Below, one piece after another: positions 8,129 through 17,564 of a stretch of 49,026 nt of DNA. Under the pieces are notes generated by a model. That model was not told the DNA's origin, did no database searches, and was given only the letters and a program-made list of their open reading frames with translations. Position 1 is the first letter of the stretch, and each line of letters starts with the position of its first letter. The stretch is from JAKLFA01 sp038222225. GTDB taxonomy: Bacteria; Omnitrophota; Gorgyraeia; Zapsychrales; JANLHA01. The translations under genes were made by a program, and so were the position numbers. The DNA lies in the NCBI GenBank assembly GCA_038222225.1, contig JBBRHV010000011.1, positions 1 to 49,026 on the forward strand, written 5' to 3'.

Positions 8129-9187
8129 GTGAAGTGGAACGGCATCATCAATCATTATCGAGATTTCTTACCGGTTACTCAACAGACCCCGGTGGTGACG
8201 CTTCTGGAGGGAAATACCCCCTTAATCCCGTCAGCAACCCTGTCTCGACAAACCGGATTGCAGGTCTTTTTGAAATATGAAGGGTTAAACCCGACCGGGT
8301 CCTTTAAAGACCGCGGCATGACCATGGCCATCAGCAAAGCCAAAGAGAAGGGCGCACGCATCGTGATGTGCGCATCAACCGGCAATACATCCGCTTCTGC
8401 CGCCGCTTACGCGGTAAGAAGTGAAACCATGAAATGCGTTGTTTTGATTCCCGATGGCAACATCGCCCTGGGAAAACTCGCGCAAGCCATGATCCATCAG
8501 GCCCAGGTCATTGCGATCAAGGGCAATTTTGATGACGCGTTAACTTTGGTTCGAACGATTACTGACAATTATCCAGTCGAACTGGTGAACTCCATCAATC
8601 CTTTCCGGATCGAGGGCCAAAAGACCGCCGCCTTTGAAATCTGCGATTGTTTGGATGATGCTCCGGAATTTCACGCAATCCCGGTCGGCAACGCCGGCAA
8701 CATCACGGCCTACTGGAAAGGCTACAAAGAATATAAGAACGCAGGAAAAACAAAACAACTTCCCCGGATGCTGGGATTTCAAGCCGCTGGATCAGCTCCG
8801 ATTGTTCTGGGACACCGGGTCGAAAACCCCGAAACCATTGCGACGGCCATCCGTATCGGGAATCCAGCCAGCTGGACATCCGCGCAAGCTGCGGCCGATG
8901 AATCCGGCGGAACGATTGATATGGTCACGGATGAAGAAATTCTGGCTGCCTATAAACTATTGGCAGGGGAGAGCGGTGTTTTTGCGGAACCGGCATCCGC
9001 TGCTTCTGTGGCCGGACTTCTGAAATATGCCGCAAACGGATACTTTAAAGCGCATCAAGGAACACGGGTTGTCTGCACCCTGACCGGTCATGGCCTTAAA
9101 GATCCGAATATCGCCATCAAGAATATCCCGGAACCGCTCAAGCTCAAGCCTGACATTCAGCTTATTCTCAAAGCGATCGGGCTATAG
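8129..9187 (+). CDS. thrC: Threonine synthase
   Basis: PLP enzyme converting O-phosphohomoserine to threonine. The PLP lysine lies in NPTGSFKDRGM (about residue 59), followed by the CASTGNTSASAAAYA phosphate-binding stretch and PVGNAGNITAYW. At 352 residues it belongs to the short class. The start is GTG 8129, with AAGGGA 8 bp upstream; the ATG at 8124 is out of frame and followed by a stop. Its substrate needs a homoserine kinase, but no GHMP-type thrB is in the operon; the PGM-like gene at 9855-11057 is the likely replacement. Confidence 0.95.
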   Translation: MKWNGIINHYRDFLPVTQQTPVVTLLEGNTPLIPSATLSRQTGLQVFLKYEGLNPTGSFKDRGMTMAISKAKEKGARIVMCASTGNTSASAAAYAVRSETMKCVVLIPDGNIALGKLAQAMIHQAQVIAIKGNFDDALTLVRTITDNYPVELVNSINPFRIEGQKTAAFEICDCLDDAPEFHAIPVGNAGNITAYWKGYKEYKNAGKTKQLPRMLGFQAAGSAPIVLGHRVENPETIATAIRIGNPASWTSAQAAADESGGTIDMVTDEEILAAYKLLAGESGVFAEPASAASVAGLLKYAANGYFKAHQGTRVVCTLTGHGLKDPNIAIKNIPEPLKLKPDIQLILKAIGL

Positions 9188-9205
9188 GACAAAAGGTCAC
9201 GGAAT

Positions 9206-9844
9206 ATGGCGTTGCAAAATAAAACATGTCTTATAACCTGTGGACCGACCTGGATCGAAATCGATCAGATGCGAATTCTGGCCAACCGTTCCACCGGCAG
9301 CCTCGGACAGATGCTAGCCATCAAACTCGCACAGTCCGGAGCAAAGGTCACTCTGTTAGAAGGACCGGTCACAAGCCCTCTTCAGACAGAGGAGATCCGG
9401 ATTAAAAAATTTACGTTCTTTAAAGAACTCCACAATCTTTTGAAAAGGGAGCTTCAGAAACCTTTTGACTGTATTATCCATGCGGCGGCAGTTTCAGATT
9501 TTAAATTAACCCGTCCTCTGCGGGGAAAAATCCCGTCAGATACACCGCGGCTGACCCTGACATTTGTCCCGACGCCGAAATTAATCAAAATGATCCGGCG
9601 CAAAGCGCCCAACGCCTGTTTGGTCGGGTTTAAACTGGAATCGTCCTGCCATGAGAATATCCTGACCCGGGCGGCGCGAAAATCATTAAAAGAAAACCAT
9701 TGTGATCTGCTTGTTGCAAATTCTCTATCCGATGGTTATACAGGATATATTGTTGACCGAAGCGGACAACAGGTCTCGGCCTGCAGCCGCTCCCGGCGGA
9801 AATTAGTAAATACTCTCGTAAACATTTTAGAACGAACACTTTAG
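9206..9844 (+). CDS. coaB: Phosphopantothenate-cysteine ligase domain protein (CoaB), standalone
   Basis: The 212 residues match the C-terminal CoaB half of the Dfp/CoaBC protein: ITCGPTWIEIDQMRILANRS is the nucleotide-binding start, then STGSLGQMLA, a HAAAVSDFK motif and the K-LKPTPKLI-like FVPTPKLIKMI segment. It would join cysteine to phosphopantothenate in coenzyme A synthesis. The usual N-terminal CoaC flavoprotein decarboxylase is absent here and from the whole window, so the enzyme must be split in this organism or CoaC encoded elsewhere. It lies between thrC (18 bp) and the PGM-like gene (10 bp), with no obvious pathway link. Confidence 0.8.
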   Translation: MALQNKTCLITCGPTWIEIDQMRILANRSTGSLGQMLAIKLAQSGAKVTLLEGPVTSPLQTEEIRIKKFTFFKELHNLLKRELQKPFDCIIHAAAVSDFKLTRPLRGKIPSDTPRLTLTFVPTPKLIKMIRRKAPNACLVGFKLESSCHENILTRAARKSLKENHCDLLVANSLSDGYTGYIVDRSGQQVSACSRSRRKLVNTLVNILERTL

Positions 9845-9854
9845 GGGTAGCGCT

Positions 9855-11057
9855 ATGAAATTTATTGTCATTGTTCCGGACGGCATGGCTGATGAGCCTC
9901 TTGAAGAGCTGGAAAACCAAACACCTCTTCAGGCAGCCAATACCACCAACCTGGATTTTATGGCTCAAAACGGAACCCAGGGATTGCTGCATTCCATCCC
10001 GAAGGGCATGCATCCCGGCTCCGAAATCGGCAATCTTTCCCTCTTAGGATACCGGCCGGAATTAAATTTCACCGGACGCGCTCCTCTGGAGGCAGCCAAT
10101 TTGGGGATCGACCTCAAAGAAGATGAAATTGCATTTCGCTGCAATCTGGTCACCCTTGATGGAACGTCGCTTAAAGATTACAGCGCCGGTCATATTCCGA
10201 GCTCGGAAGCGTCTCAGCTGATCGAGGCCTTAAATAAGGCCATTCCCGATGAAGACGTTCAGTTCATTGCCGGGAAAAGTTACCGGCACTTAACAATCCT
10301 TAAGGTGCGCAATGTCAAAGATTTTACCGCGATCCGCTGCTGGGCCCCGCACGACATTATGGGAAGACCCTTTGTCAAACATTTGCCTCAGGGCAAACAG
10401 GCCCCGATGCTTTTAAAACTCATTGAGGCCTCGCAGAAAATCCTTACCGATCACCCCATCAACCGGGTCAGGGTGGACTTGGGTGAAAACCCGGCCAACT
10501 CGATCTGGCTCTGGGGGCAGGGGACCAAACCGACGCTCAAACCTTTTCAGGAAAAATTCAAACTCCATGGGGCGATCATTTCTGCCGTGGACCTGGTCAA
10601 CGGCATCGGGCGGCTGGCCGGGCTGGATGTGATCAACGTTCCCGGCGCGACAGGCTATTATGATACAGACTACAAGGCAAAAGCCGACTATGCCCTGCGC
10701 GCCCTCAAAGACCATGATTTTGTCTTTATCCACATTGAATCACCGGACGAGGCGGGCCACAACGGCGATGTTGCCGAAAAAATCCAGGCCATTGAGCGCA
10801 TTGACAAGGATATTGTAGGAACAGTGCTCAATCATTTCGGTGACCACTCGGATGTGCGGATCATGGTCCTGCCGGATCATCCCACACCGCTTCATTTACG
10901 GACCCATACCGCCGACCCAGTCCCTTTTGTCATTTATGGAAAAGGGATTGCCAGCGACGGTTCCATTGAATATAATGAGGGTTCTGCGAAAAGCCGTGGA
11001 AATATATTTTCCAGCGGGGAAGATTTAATGACTTATTTTACAAATAAATATCTGTGA
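9855..11057 (+). CDS. Archaeal-type cofactor-independent PGM-like protein; predicted homoserine kinase analogue
   Basis: The alkaline-phosphatase-superfamily fold is recognisable: VIVPDGMADEPLEEL with the metal-binding Asp, HPGSEIGNLSLLGY with the phospho-acceptor Ser, HIESPDEAGHNGD and LPDHPTPLHLRTHT with the His/Asp metal ligands. The family is ApgM-type 2,3-bisphosphoglycerate-independent phosphoglycerate mutase. Copies located in threonine operons without thrB have been annotated as predicted functional analogues of homoserine kinase. Here the gene lies between thrC and lysC, and no GHMP homoserine kinase is present, so the homoserine role is preferred. A glycolytic role remains possible and sequence alone cannot decide. 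Confidence 0.8.
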   Translation: MKFIVIVPDGMADEPLEELENQTPLQAANTTNLDFMAQNGTQGLLHSIPKGMHPGSEIGNLSLLGYRPELNFTGRAPLEAANLGIDLKEDEIAFRCNLVTLDGTSLKDYSAGHIPSSEASQLIEALNKAIPDEDVQFIAGKSYRHLTILKVRNVKDFTAIRCWAPHDIMGRPFVKHLPQGKQAPMLLKLIEASQKILTDHPINRVRVDLGENPANSIWLWGQGTKPTLKPFQEKFKLHGAIISAVDLVNGIGRLAGLDVINVPGATGYYDTDYKAKADYALRALKDHDFVFIHIESPDEAGHNGDVAEKIQAIERIDKDIVGTVLNHFGDHSDVRIMVLPDHPTPLHLRTHTADPVPFVIYGKGIASDGSIEYNEGSAKSRGNIFSSGEDLMTYFTNKYL

Positions 11058-11069
11058 AAAGGAACTGCT

Positions 11070-12299
11070 ATGAGCACACAACCAATTATTGTCATGAAGT
11101 TTGGGGGATCCTCGGTTGCCAATATTGAGCGCATCAAAGCCGTGGCCCAAAGAATTCTTGACGCAAAAACATCAAAAAATAATGTCGCGGTCGTCGTCTC
11201 CGCATTAGGGGACACCACCGATGAACTCGAAGAAATGGCCTTCCAGATCATGAAAGAACCGCCGGATCGTGAAATGGACATGCTCATGTCCACCGGCGAG
11301 CAGATCTCCTGCGCGTTATTGGCGATCGCCATCACGGCCCTCGGGCATAAGGTCATCTCTTTGACGGGGGCTCAGGTCGGGATCCGCACCACCAAATCTC
11401 ACACAAAGGCTCGCATCGAGACCATTGATAACAAACGGCTCTTAAAGGCCTTTGCAAACAATGAAATCGTCATCGTGGCCGGCTTCCAGGGAGTCACGGA
11501 TGAAAATGATATCACCACCCTGGGACGGGGCGGCTCAGATCTGACGGCCGTGGCCCTGGCCAAAACCCTACGCGCGCAGGTCTGTGAGATCTATACCGAT
11601 GTCAAGGGCATCTATACGACAGATCCTCGCATCGAAACGACTGCCAGAAAAATTAAAACCATCACCTTCGATGAAATGCTCGAAATGGCGTCTTTAGGCG
11701 CTCAGGTCATGCAGGCGCGTTCCATCGAGGTAGCCAAAAGATTCAACATACCGATCCATGTTCGGTCAAGCTTTTCCAAGGAGGAGGGAACCATGATCAT
11801 CAAAGAAAATGACAAACTTGAACATATTGCCGTACGGGGCGTGACCTGCAATAAATCCGAAGCTAAGATCACCATCGCTGCTGTTCCTGACAAACCCGGA
11901 GTAGCCGCCAAGATCTTTACGGAACTTGCCAAGTCCGGCATCAGCGTTGACACCATTGTTCAGAACGTATCGCACACAAAACATACGGATATCTCATTCA
12001 CCGTGTCAAAAAATGATCTGGCCAAAGCCATTAAGGTTACAGAAAGTGTTGCCAAGAAAATTAAGGCCGGAACGGTCACCTCGGACAAGAACATCGCACG
12101 CGTTTCCATTGTCGGTTCGGGCATGCGATCCCACCACGGCATTGCCGCGCAGATGTTCGAAACATTGGCAGAGCATAAGGTAAATATTAATATGATTTCG
12201 ACATCGGAGATCAGCATTTCCTGCATCATCGATCAGAAATCAACCGATAAGGCTGTCAAGGCCCTTCACAGCGCCTTTAAGCTGGATACCCTCGCGTAA
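11070..12299 (+). CDS. lysC: Aspartate kinase
   Basis: Phosphorylates aspartate, the first step towards lysine, methionine, threonine and isoleucine. MKFGGSSVANIERIK is the kinase start, with STGEQISCALLA and TTLGRGGSDLTAVALA following. Two C-terminal ACT domains begin near residues 265 (AAVPDKPGVAAKIF) and 345 (VSIVGSGMRSHHGIAAQMF), so allosteric control by lysine and/or threonine is expected. Length (409 aa) is normal. It is preceded by the PGM-like gene (12 bp) and followed by cimA after 45 bp. Confidence 0.95.
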   Translation: MSTQPIIVMKFGGSSVANIERIKAVAQRILDAKTSKNNVAVVVSALGDTTDELEEMAFQIMKEPPDREMDMLMSTGEQISCALLAIAITALGHKVISLTGAQVGIRTTKSHTKARIETIDNKRLLKAFANNEIVIVAGFQGVTDENDITTLGRGGSDLTAVALAKTLRAQVCEIYTDVKGIYTTDPRIETTARKIKTITFDEMLEMASLGAQVMQARSIEVAKRFNIPIHVRSSFSKEEGTMIIKENDKLEHIAVRGVTCNKSEAKITIAAVPDKPGVAAKIFTELAKSGISVDTIVQNVSHTKHTDISFTVSKNDLAKAIKVTESVAKKIKAGTVTSDKNIARVSIVGSGMRSHHGIAAQMFETLAEHKVNINMISTSEISISCIIDQKSTDKAVKALHSAFKLDTLA

Positions 12300-12344
12300 G
12301 GTTCCCGTCTTAGAGGGTTTTAGGGGAACAGAAAGGAAGTCATT

Positions 12345-13916
12345 ATGTCCAATCGCGTCGTGATATACGATACCACCTTACGGGACGGATCCCAAACCGA
12401 AGGAATCTCCTTTACCGTCAATGACAAATTGAAGATCATTGAAAAACTCGATCATCTCGGCGTGCATTATATTGAATGCGGCTGGCCGGGGTCAAACCCC
12501 AAAGACCGGGAAATCTTCAAGCTGGTCCAAAATAAAAAGCTCAAAACCGCCAAGATCGCCGCCTTCGGCTCAACACGGCGGGCCAAGATCAAACCGGAAG
12601 AGGACATCAACCTCAAAGAACTGATCCGCTCAAAAGCACCGACCGTCACCATCTTTGGAAAAACATGGGACATGCACGTCACGGATGTGATCCGGACGAC
12701 TTTAGATGAAAACCTCAACATGATCTACGACTCTGTAGAATTTCTTAAAAAAAGAAAACGCGAAGTCTTCTACGACGCAGAACATTTTTTTGACGGATAT
12801 AAAAGCAACCCGGATTACGCGATCAAAACCTTACTGACCGCTCAGAAGGCCAAAGCGGACTGCATCATTCTCTGTGACACCAACGGCGGTTCGCTGCCTC
12901 AGGATATCCGCCGCATTGTCGCGGAAGTTAAAAAGATAATCACAATCCCGCTCGGGATCCACACGCACAACGACATGGACATGGCTGTGGCCAACAGCAT
13001 CGCCGCTATTGATGAGGGATGCCTGCAGGTTCAAGGAACCTTCAACGGGCTAGGGGAGCGTTGCGGGAATGCCGACTTAGGGACCATCATCGGGATCCTG
13101 CACACCAAGATGGGGCGTAAGGCCATTGCTGATTCACAGCTCAAAAATTTGACGGACATTTCCTATTTCTTAAGCGAGGTGAGCAATATCAAACTGCCGG
13201 ACAACCATCCGTTTACCGGACATTCGGCGTTTGCGCATAAGGGAGGAGTTCATATCGATGCTGTGATCAAAACTCCTTTTGCCTATGAGCATATCCAGCC
13301 GGAAACCGTCGGCAATCACCGCCGGTTTATCACCTCTGAGCTGGCCGGAAAAATGCCGATCGTGATCAAAGCCCAGCAGATGAATATCACCATGGATAAA
13401 AAATCCAAAGAAGCAAAAAAACTTCTTAAAGATCTTCAGCTAAAGGAACACGGGGGATATCAATTTGAAGCAGCCGATGCTTCTTTCGAATTATTCATGA
13501 AACGGAGTCTCAAGCAATATCAGCCGTTTTTCAAACTCGAGGGATTTAAAGTTTCAACGGAAAAGCGCTTCGACGGACGCATCTTTGCAGAAGCCTCGAT
13601 CCGCCTCTCAATTGGCGGCAAAGAACAATTCAGCGCGGCAGAGGGGGATGGACCCGTCGATGCTTTGGACCGGGCCCTGCGGCACGCCCTGACAGAGGTG
13701 TATCCGGGATTAAAAACCATGCACTTGACGGATTATAAGGTGCGCGTCCTGGATACCAACGAAGGCACCGCCGCGCGCGTGCGCGTTCTGATTGAATCTC
13801 AGGACCAGCACGATTCCTGGACAACGGTCGGCGTCCATGAAAATATTATCGAAGCCAGCTGGGAAGCCCTGATCGACAGCGTTGAATACAAACTTTTAAA
13901 GGATTCAAAAAAATAA
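12345..13916 (+). CDS. cimA: (R)-citramalate synthase
   Basis: Condenses pyruvate with acetyl-CoA to citramalate, opening the threonine-independent route to isoleucine. The catalytic HMGL-like barrel starts IYDTTLRDGSQTEGISF, and the metal ligands appear in GIHTHNDMDMAVANS. The QTEG form of the first motif and the 523-residue length match the CimA branch of the LeuA family rather than isopropylmalate synthase. The C-terminal ~130 residues form the LeuA-type regulatory domain. AAAGGAAG precedes the ATG. It shares an operon with threonine genes and valS, giving a branched-chain and aspartate-family unit. Confidence 0.88.
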   Translation: MSNRVVIYDTTLRDGSQTEGISFTVNDKLKIIEKLDHLGVHYIECGWPGSNPKDREIFKLVQNKKLKTAKIAAFGSTRRAKIKPEEDINLKELIRSKAPTVTIFGKTWDMHVTDVIRTTLDENLNMIYDSVEFLKKRKREVFYDAEHFFDGYKSNPDYAIKTLLTAQKAKADCIILCDTNGGSLPQDIRRIVAEVKKIITIPLGIHTHNDMDMAVANSIAAIDEGCLQVQGTFNGLGERCGNADLGTIIGILHTKMGRKAIADSQLKNLTDISYFLSEVSNIKLPDNHPFTGHSAFAHKGGVHIDAVIKTPFAYEHIQPETVGNHRRFITSELAGKMPIVIKAQQMNITMDKKSKEAKKLLKDLQLKEHGGYQFEAADASFELFMKRSLKQYQPFFKLEGFKVSTEKRFDGRIFAEASIRLSIGGKEQFSAAEGDGPVDALDRALRHALTEVYPGLKTMHLTDYKVRVLDTNEGTAARVRVLIESQDQHDSWTTVGVHENIIEASWEALIDSVEYKLLKDSKK

Positions 13917-13920
13917 GCTT

Positions 13921-16710
13921 ATGTCCGAGATGTCCACACGATTCAATTTTAAGGATGTGGAAACGAAATGGTGCCGTTTCTGGGAGGACAACCATATCTT
14001 CCATGCCGAGCCCAATCCGGAGAAGCCGCCGTATTCCGTGGTGATCCCGCCGCCGAATGTCACCGGTATTCTGCACATGGGGCATGCCCTGAACAATACC
14101 TTGCAGGACATTATCGTCCGCCACAAGCGGATGTGCGGCCATGAAACCTGCTGGATGCCCGGAACAGACCATGCGGGAATCGCGACACAAAATGTCGTCG
14201 AAAAACAACTTGCAAAAGAAAAGAAGACCCGTTACGACATCGGACGCGAAGCCTTGCTAGAGCGCCTCTGGGCATGGAAACAACAATACGGCGACACCAT
14301 CATCAACCAATTAAAAAAAATTGGCTCCTCCTGTGATTGGGACCGGACACGATTTACCATGGATGACGATTACAATCATGCCGTTCGACACGTATTTGTT
14401 TCGCTTTATAAGAAAGGGCTGATCTATCAGGGGCAATACATCATCAACTGGTGCCCGCGCTGTCAAACCGCCCTTTCCGATGAGGAAGCCGAACATCAAG
14501 ACCATCAAGGTTCGCTTTACTACATTCATTATCCGCTAAAAGACAATCCATTAAAACATCTGACCGTCGCCACAACCCGTCCGGAAACCATGCTCGGAGA
14601 CACCGCCGTTGCCGTGAACCCCAATGATCCAAGATATCAGGAATTTATCGGCACGACTTTGCTTCTGCCGATCGTCAACCGTGAAATCCCGGTCATTGCC
14701 GATGAATTTGTCAATCCTGAATTCGGCACCGGAGCGGTCAAGGTCACACCGGCCCATGACCCCAATGACTTTGCGATGGGCCGACGCCACAACCTTGAAA
14801 GCATCAACGTCATGCATCCGGACGGGCGCATGAACGATGAAGCCGGAGAATTCTCAGGGATCGACCGCTTTGAGGCGAGGGAGGCGATTGTCGAATTTCT
14901 AGGAAAACTTAAACTGCTCGAAAAGATCGCAGAGCATTCTCATGCCGTCGGGCACTGTTACCGGTGTCACACCGTGATCGAACCCTATCTTTCCAAGCAG
15001 TGGTTCGTCAGAATGAAACCGTTAGCTGAACCTGCCTTGAAGGCCTTCGAAGAAGGAAAAATCAAATTCTATCCCGACCGTTGGAGCAAGGTCTACACCG
15101 GTTGGCTTGAAAACATCCGCGACTGGTGCATCAGCCGCCAGATCTGGTGGGGGCATCGCATCCCAGTCTGGCATAAACAGGTTTCCTTAACTGAAAAAAA
15201 CTGGACCGATCAACTATTAGAGTGGGGGTGGGATTCTTATCTGGATGGAAACTGGAAAGAAGACGGAACGGTAGTCCGTATTATACACACTGACAATGGC
15301 CAAGAGGTCAACCCTCAAGACGACCGCCTCATGCCGATCGTTAAAGATACGGAAGGCATCTATGATATTTATATTGCAACTGTCGACGGAAAACATTTTG
15401 AAAAATATGGATTTACTCAGGATCCCGACGTTTTAGATACCTGGTTTTCCTCATGGCTATGGCCGTTTGCGACATTCGGCTGGCCCAAAGAACACAAGGA
15501 CACCGACTTTTTTTATCCGACGCAATCTCTTTTCACCGCTTCTGAAATTATTTTTTTCTGGGTCGCGCGCATGATCATGGCCGGCATTGAATTTATGGGG
15601 GAGGTGCCGTTCCGCGATATTTTTATCCATGGAACCGTCCGGGATGCCCAGGGCCGCAAAATGTCCAAATCCCTGGGCAACGCAATTGACCCGCTTGAGA
15701 TCATCGACGAATACGGGGCCGATGCCTTACGCTTCAGTCTCATTATCAATTCCGGGCAGGACATCTACATCTCCAAAGACAAATTTGAGATCGGCCGTAA
15801 CTTTGCCAATAAAATCTGGAACGCCAGCCGGCTGGTGCTGATGAATATCCAGCCCAGCGTTCAAAAAGAAAACCCGTTGAACGTCCTTGATCTAAAAAAC
15901 GCCGGCCTTCCCGCGCAATGGATCCTTTCCCGTTTTCAAACAACGCTCGAAACGGTCAATTCCGCTTTGGAGCAATTCCGTTTCTCCGAGGCTGAAAATG
16001 CCATATACGATTTTTTCTGGGGAAATTTCTGCGACTGGTACCTGGAATTGGTCAAACCGGATCTGGAAGATCCCAACGTTCAAAAAGTCACGTTCGCCGT
16101 GCTGGAGCAGTCCATTCGCCTGATGCACCCGTTCATTCCTTTTGTTACCGAAGAAGTCTGGCAGCATCTGGAGATTTCGAACGACAGCCTTTCTCACCAG
16201 CCATGGCCGATGGTAAGAGAAGACTATAAAAATCAAACAGCTGAAACACAGATGCGGACATTTATGGAACTGACCAGTGTGCTGCGCAACATCCGCGCGC
16301 AATGGAATATCAAACCGAACCAAAAAATAACATGCGTCATCACCGCTGACGCCCCGGAGCTTGAGTCCATCTCAGAGATGCGCGAAAAGCTTCAAAGCAT
16401 GGCGGGAATCGAAAAACTCGAACTGAGCACAGAAACGCCTCCGATGAAAGATTCCGCCAGCGGAGTCGTCGGGACTTTGAAATTTTTTGTTCCCTTAAAT
16501 GGCATCATTGATATCCATCAAGAAAAATTACGCATGCGCCAGGAATGCGGCGAATTTCAAAACGCGTATCAAGGCATTCAAAAACGTTTATCCAACACCC
16601 AATTTTTAGCAAAAGCGCCTCAGGATGTTGTGGAAAAAGACAAAACCAGATTAAATCAGCTCACTGAAAAAATCAAAGCCTTGGAAGATGTTCTCTCAAC
16701 CCTCGGCTAA
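13921..16710 (+). CDS. valS: Valine-tRNA ligase
   Basis: Charges tRNA-Val. The class I signatures are HMGH near residues 52-55 (in PPPNVTGILHMGHALNN) and KMSKS near residue 580 (GRKMSKSLGN). The CP1 editing domain includes ATTRPETMLGDTAVAVNPND. The anticodon-binding domain and the C-terminal coiled-coil arm (about 865-929) are present, and 929 residues is normal. Between the GHRIPVWH strand and QDPDVLDTWFSS, the usual zinc-binding cysteine segment is replaced by a cysteine-free stretch of about 75 residues. The ATG follows the cimA stop by 4 bp; nadC follows by 11 bp. Confidence 0.95.
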   Translation: MSEMSTRFNFKDVETKWCRFWEDNHIFHAEPNPEKPPYSVVIPPPNVTGILHMGHALNNTLQDIIVRHKRMCGHETCWMPGTDHAGIATQNVVEKQLAKEKKTRYDIGREALLERLWAWKQQYGDTIINQLKKIGSSCDWDRTRFTMDDDYNHAVRHVFVSLYKKGLIYQGQYIINWCPRCQTALSDEEAEHQDHQGSLYYIHYPLKDNPLKHLTVATTRPETMLGDTAVAVNPNDPRYQEFIGTTLLLPIVNREIPVIADEFVNPEFGTGAVKVTPAHDPNDFAMGRRHNLESINVMHPDGRMNDEAGEFSGIDRFEAREAIVEFLGKLKLLEKIAEHSHAVGHCYRCHTVIEPYLSKQWFVRMKPLAEPALKAFEEGKIKFYPDRWSKVYTGWLENIRDWCISRQIWWGHRIPVWHKQVSLTEKNWTDQLLEWGWDSYLDGNWKEDGTVVRIIHTDNGQEVNPQDDRLMPIVKDTEGIYDIYIATVDGKHFEKYGFTQDPDVLDTWFSSWLWPFATFGWPKEHKDTDFFYPTQSLFTASEIIFFWVARMIMAGIEFMGEVPFRDIFIHGTVRDAQGRKMSKSLGNAIDPLEIIDEYGADALRFSLIINSGQDIYISKDKFEIGRNFANKIWNASRLVLMNIQPSVQKENPLNVLDLKNAGLPAQWILSRFQTTLETVNSALEQFRFSEAENAIYDFFWGNFCDWYLELVKPDLEDPNVQKVTFAVLEQSIRLMHPFIPFVTEEVWQHLEISNDSLSHQPWPMVREDYKNQTAETQMRTFMELTSVLRNIRAQWNIKPNQKITCVITADAPELESISEMREKLQSMAGIEKLELSTETPPMKDSASGVVGTLKFFVPLNGIIDIHQEKLRMRQECGEFQNAYQGIQKRLSNTQFLAKAPQDVVEKDKTRLNQLTEKIKALEDVLSTLG

Positions 16711-16721
16711 AAGGGACCCGT

Positions 16722-17564
16722 ATGAAAGCTGAAATTAACCGCACAATTGCTCGCGCCCTGAAAGAAGACCTGAGCCATAAAGATATCACGACCAATATCC
16801 TGTTCGATAAGAGCAAAACGTCCGAGGCTTACATTATGACGCGCGAAAAATCCCTGCTTTGCGGAGTCAAAATTGTTGAACAGATTTTTTCCATGCTGGA
16901 CCCCGCGATGAAGACCACCTGCCTGCACAAGGATGGGGATTGCGTCAAACGCAATACCGTCATCATGCGCTTTAAGGGAAAGACGCGCGCCCTTTTATCC
17001 GGCGAACGCACGGCTCTGAACTTTTTATCTTATCTTTCCGGAATCTCAACCGTGACCCATCAATATGTTGAAACGGTCAAAGGCCTTCCTGCCAATATTC
17101 TGGATACCCGAAAAACAACTCCCGGCATGCGCGCGCTCGAAAAAATGGCCGTCCGCACCGGAGGGGGGAAGAACCACCGTTTTAATCTCAATGAAATGGT
17201 CATGATCAAAGATAATCACCGGATCGCCCATGAACGGGAATCCTCAATCCAAGACGCTGTTAAAAAAGTCAGAAGCCGCACAAAAAAACCCTTATGTGTG
17301 GAGGTCGACAACCTGATCGAATATAAACATGCTTTAGAGGCAAACCCCTGTATTATTCTGCTGGATAACATGGCCGTTCCTCAAATGAAACGCGCGGTTG
17401 AAATCCGCGCACGTCTCAAAAAAACATTCTTACTGGAAGCTTCCGGCGGGATCACCTTGAAAAATGTGCGGAAAATTGCCGAAACCGGAATCGACCGGAT
17501 TTCCATAGGAGCACTAACACATTCACCGCCCACCATCGACTTTACAATGGAGTTTGAATCATGA
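16722..17564 (+). CDS. nadC: Nicotinate-nucleotide pyrophosphorylase (carboxylating)
   Basis: Converts quinolinate and PRPP to nicotinate mononucleotide in NAD synthesis. Typical segments are ALKEDLSHKDITT at the N-terminus, GERTALNFLSYLSGIST, the substrate-binding DTRKTTPGMRALEKMAVR-type stretch, GGGKNHRFNL, VEVDNL and LLEASGGITLKNV. Length is 280 residues. AAAAGGGA precedes the ATG. nadA and nadB are not in the window. The last codons overlap the next gene by 4 bp (ATGA). Confidence 0.95.
   Translation: MKAEINRTIARALKEDLSHKDITTNILFDKSKTSEAYIMTREKSLLCGVKIVEQIFSMLDPAMKTTCLHKDGDCVKRNTVIMRFKGKTRALLSGERTALNFLSYLSGISTVTHQYVETVKGLPANILDTRKTTPGMRALEKMAVRTGGGKNHRFNLNEMVMIKDNHRIAHERESSIQDAVKKVRSRTKKPLCVEVDNLIEYKHALEANPCIILLDNMAVPQMKRAVEIRARLKKTFLLEASGGITLKNVRKIAETGIDRISIGALTHSPPTIDFTMEFES

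Noticed and set aside
12300..12344. Possible attenuator between lysC and cimA
   Set aside because: A weak GTTCCC/GGGGAAC pairing exists, but there is no leader peptide, T-tract or alternative stem.
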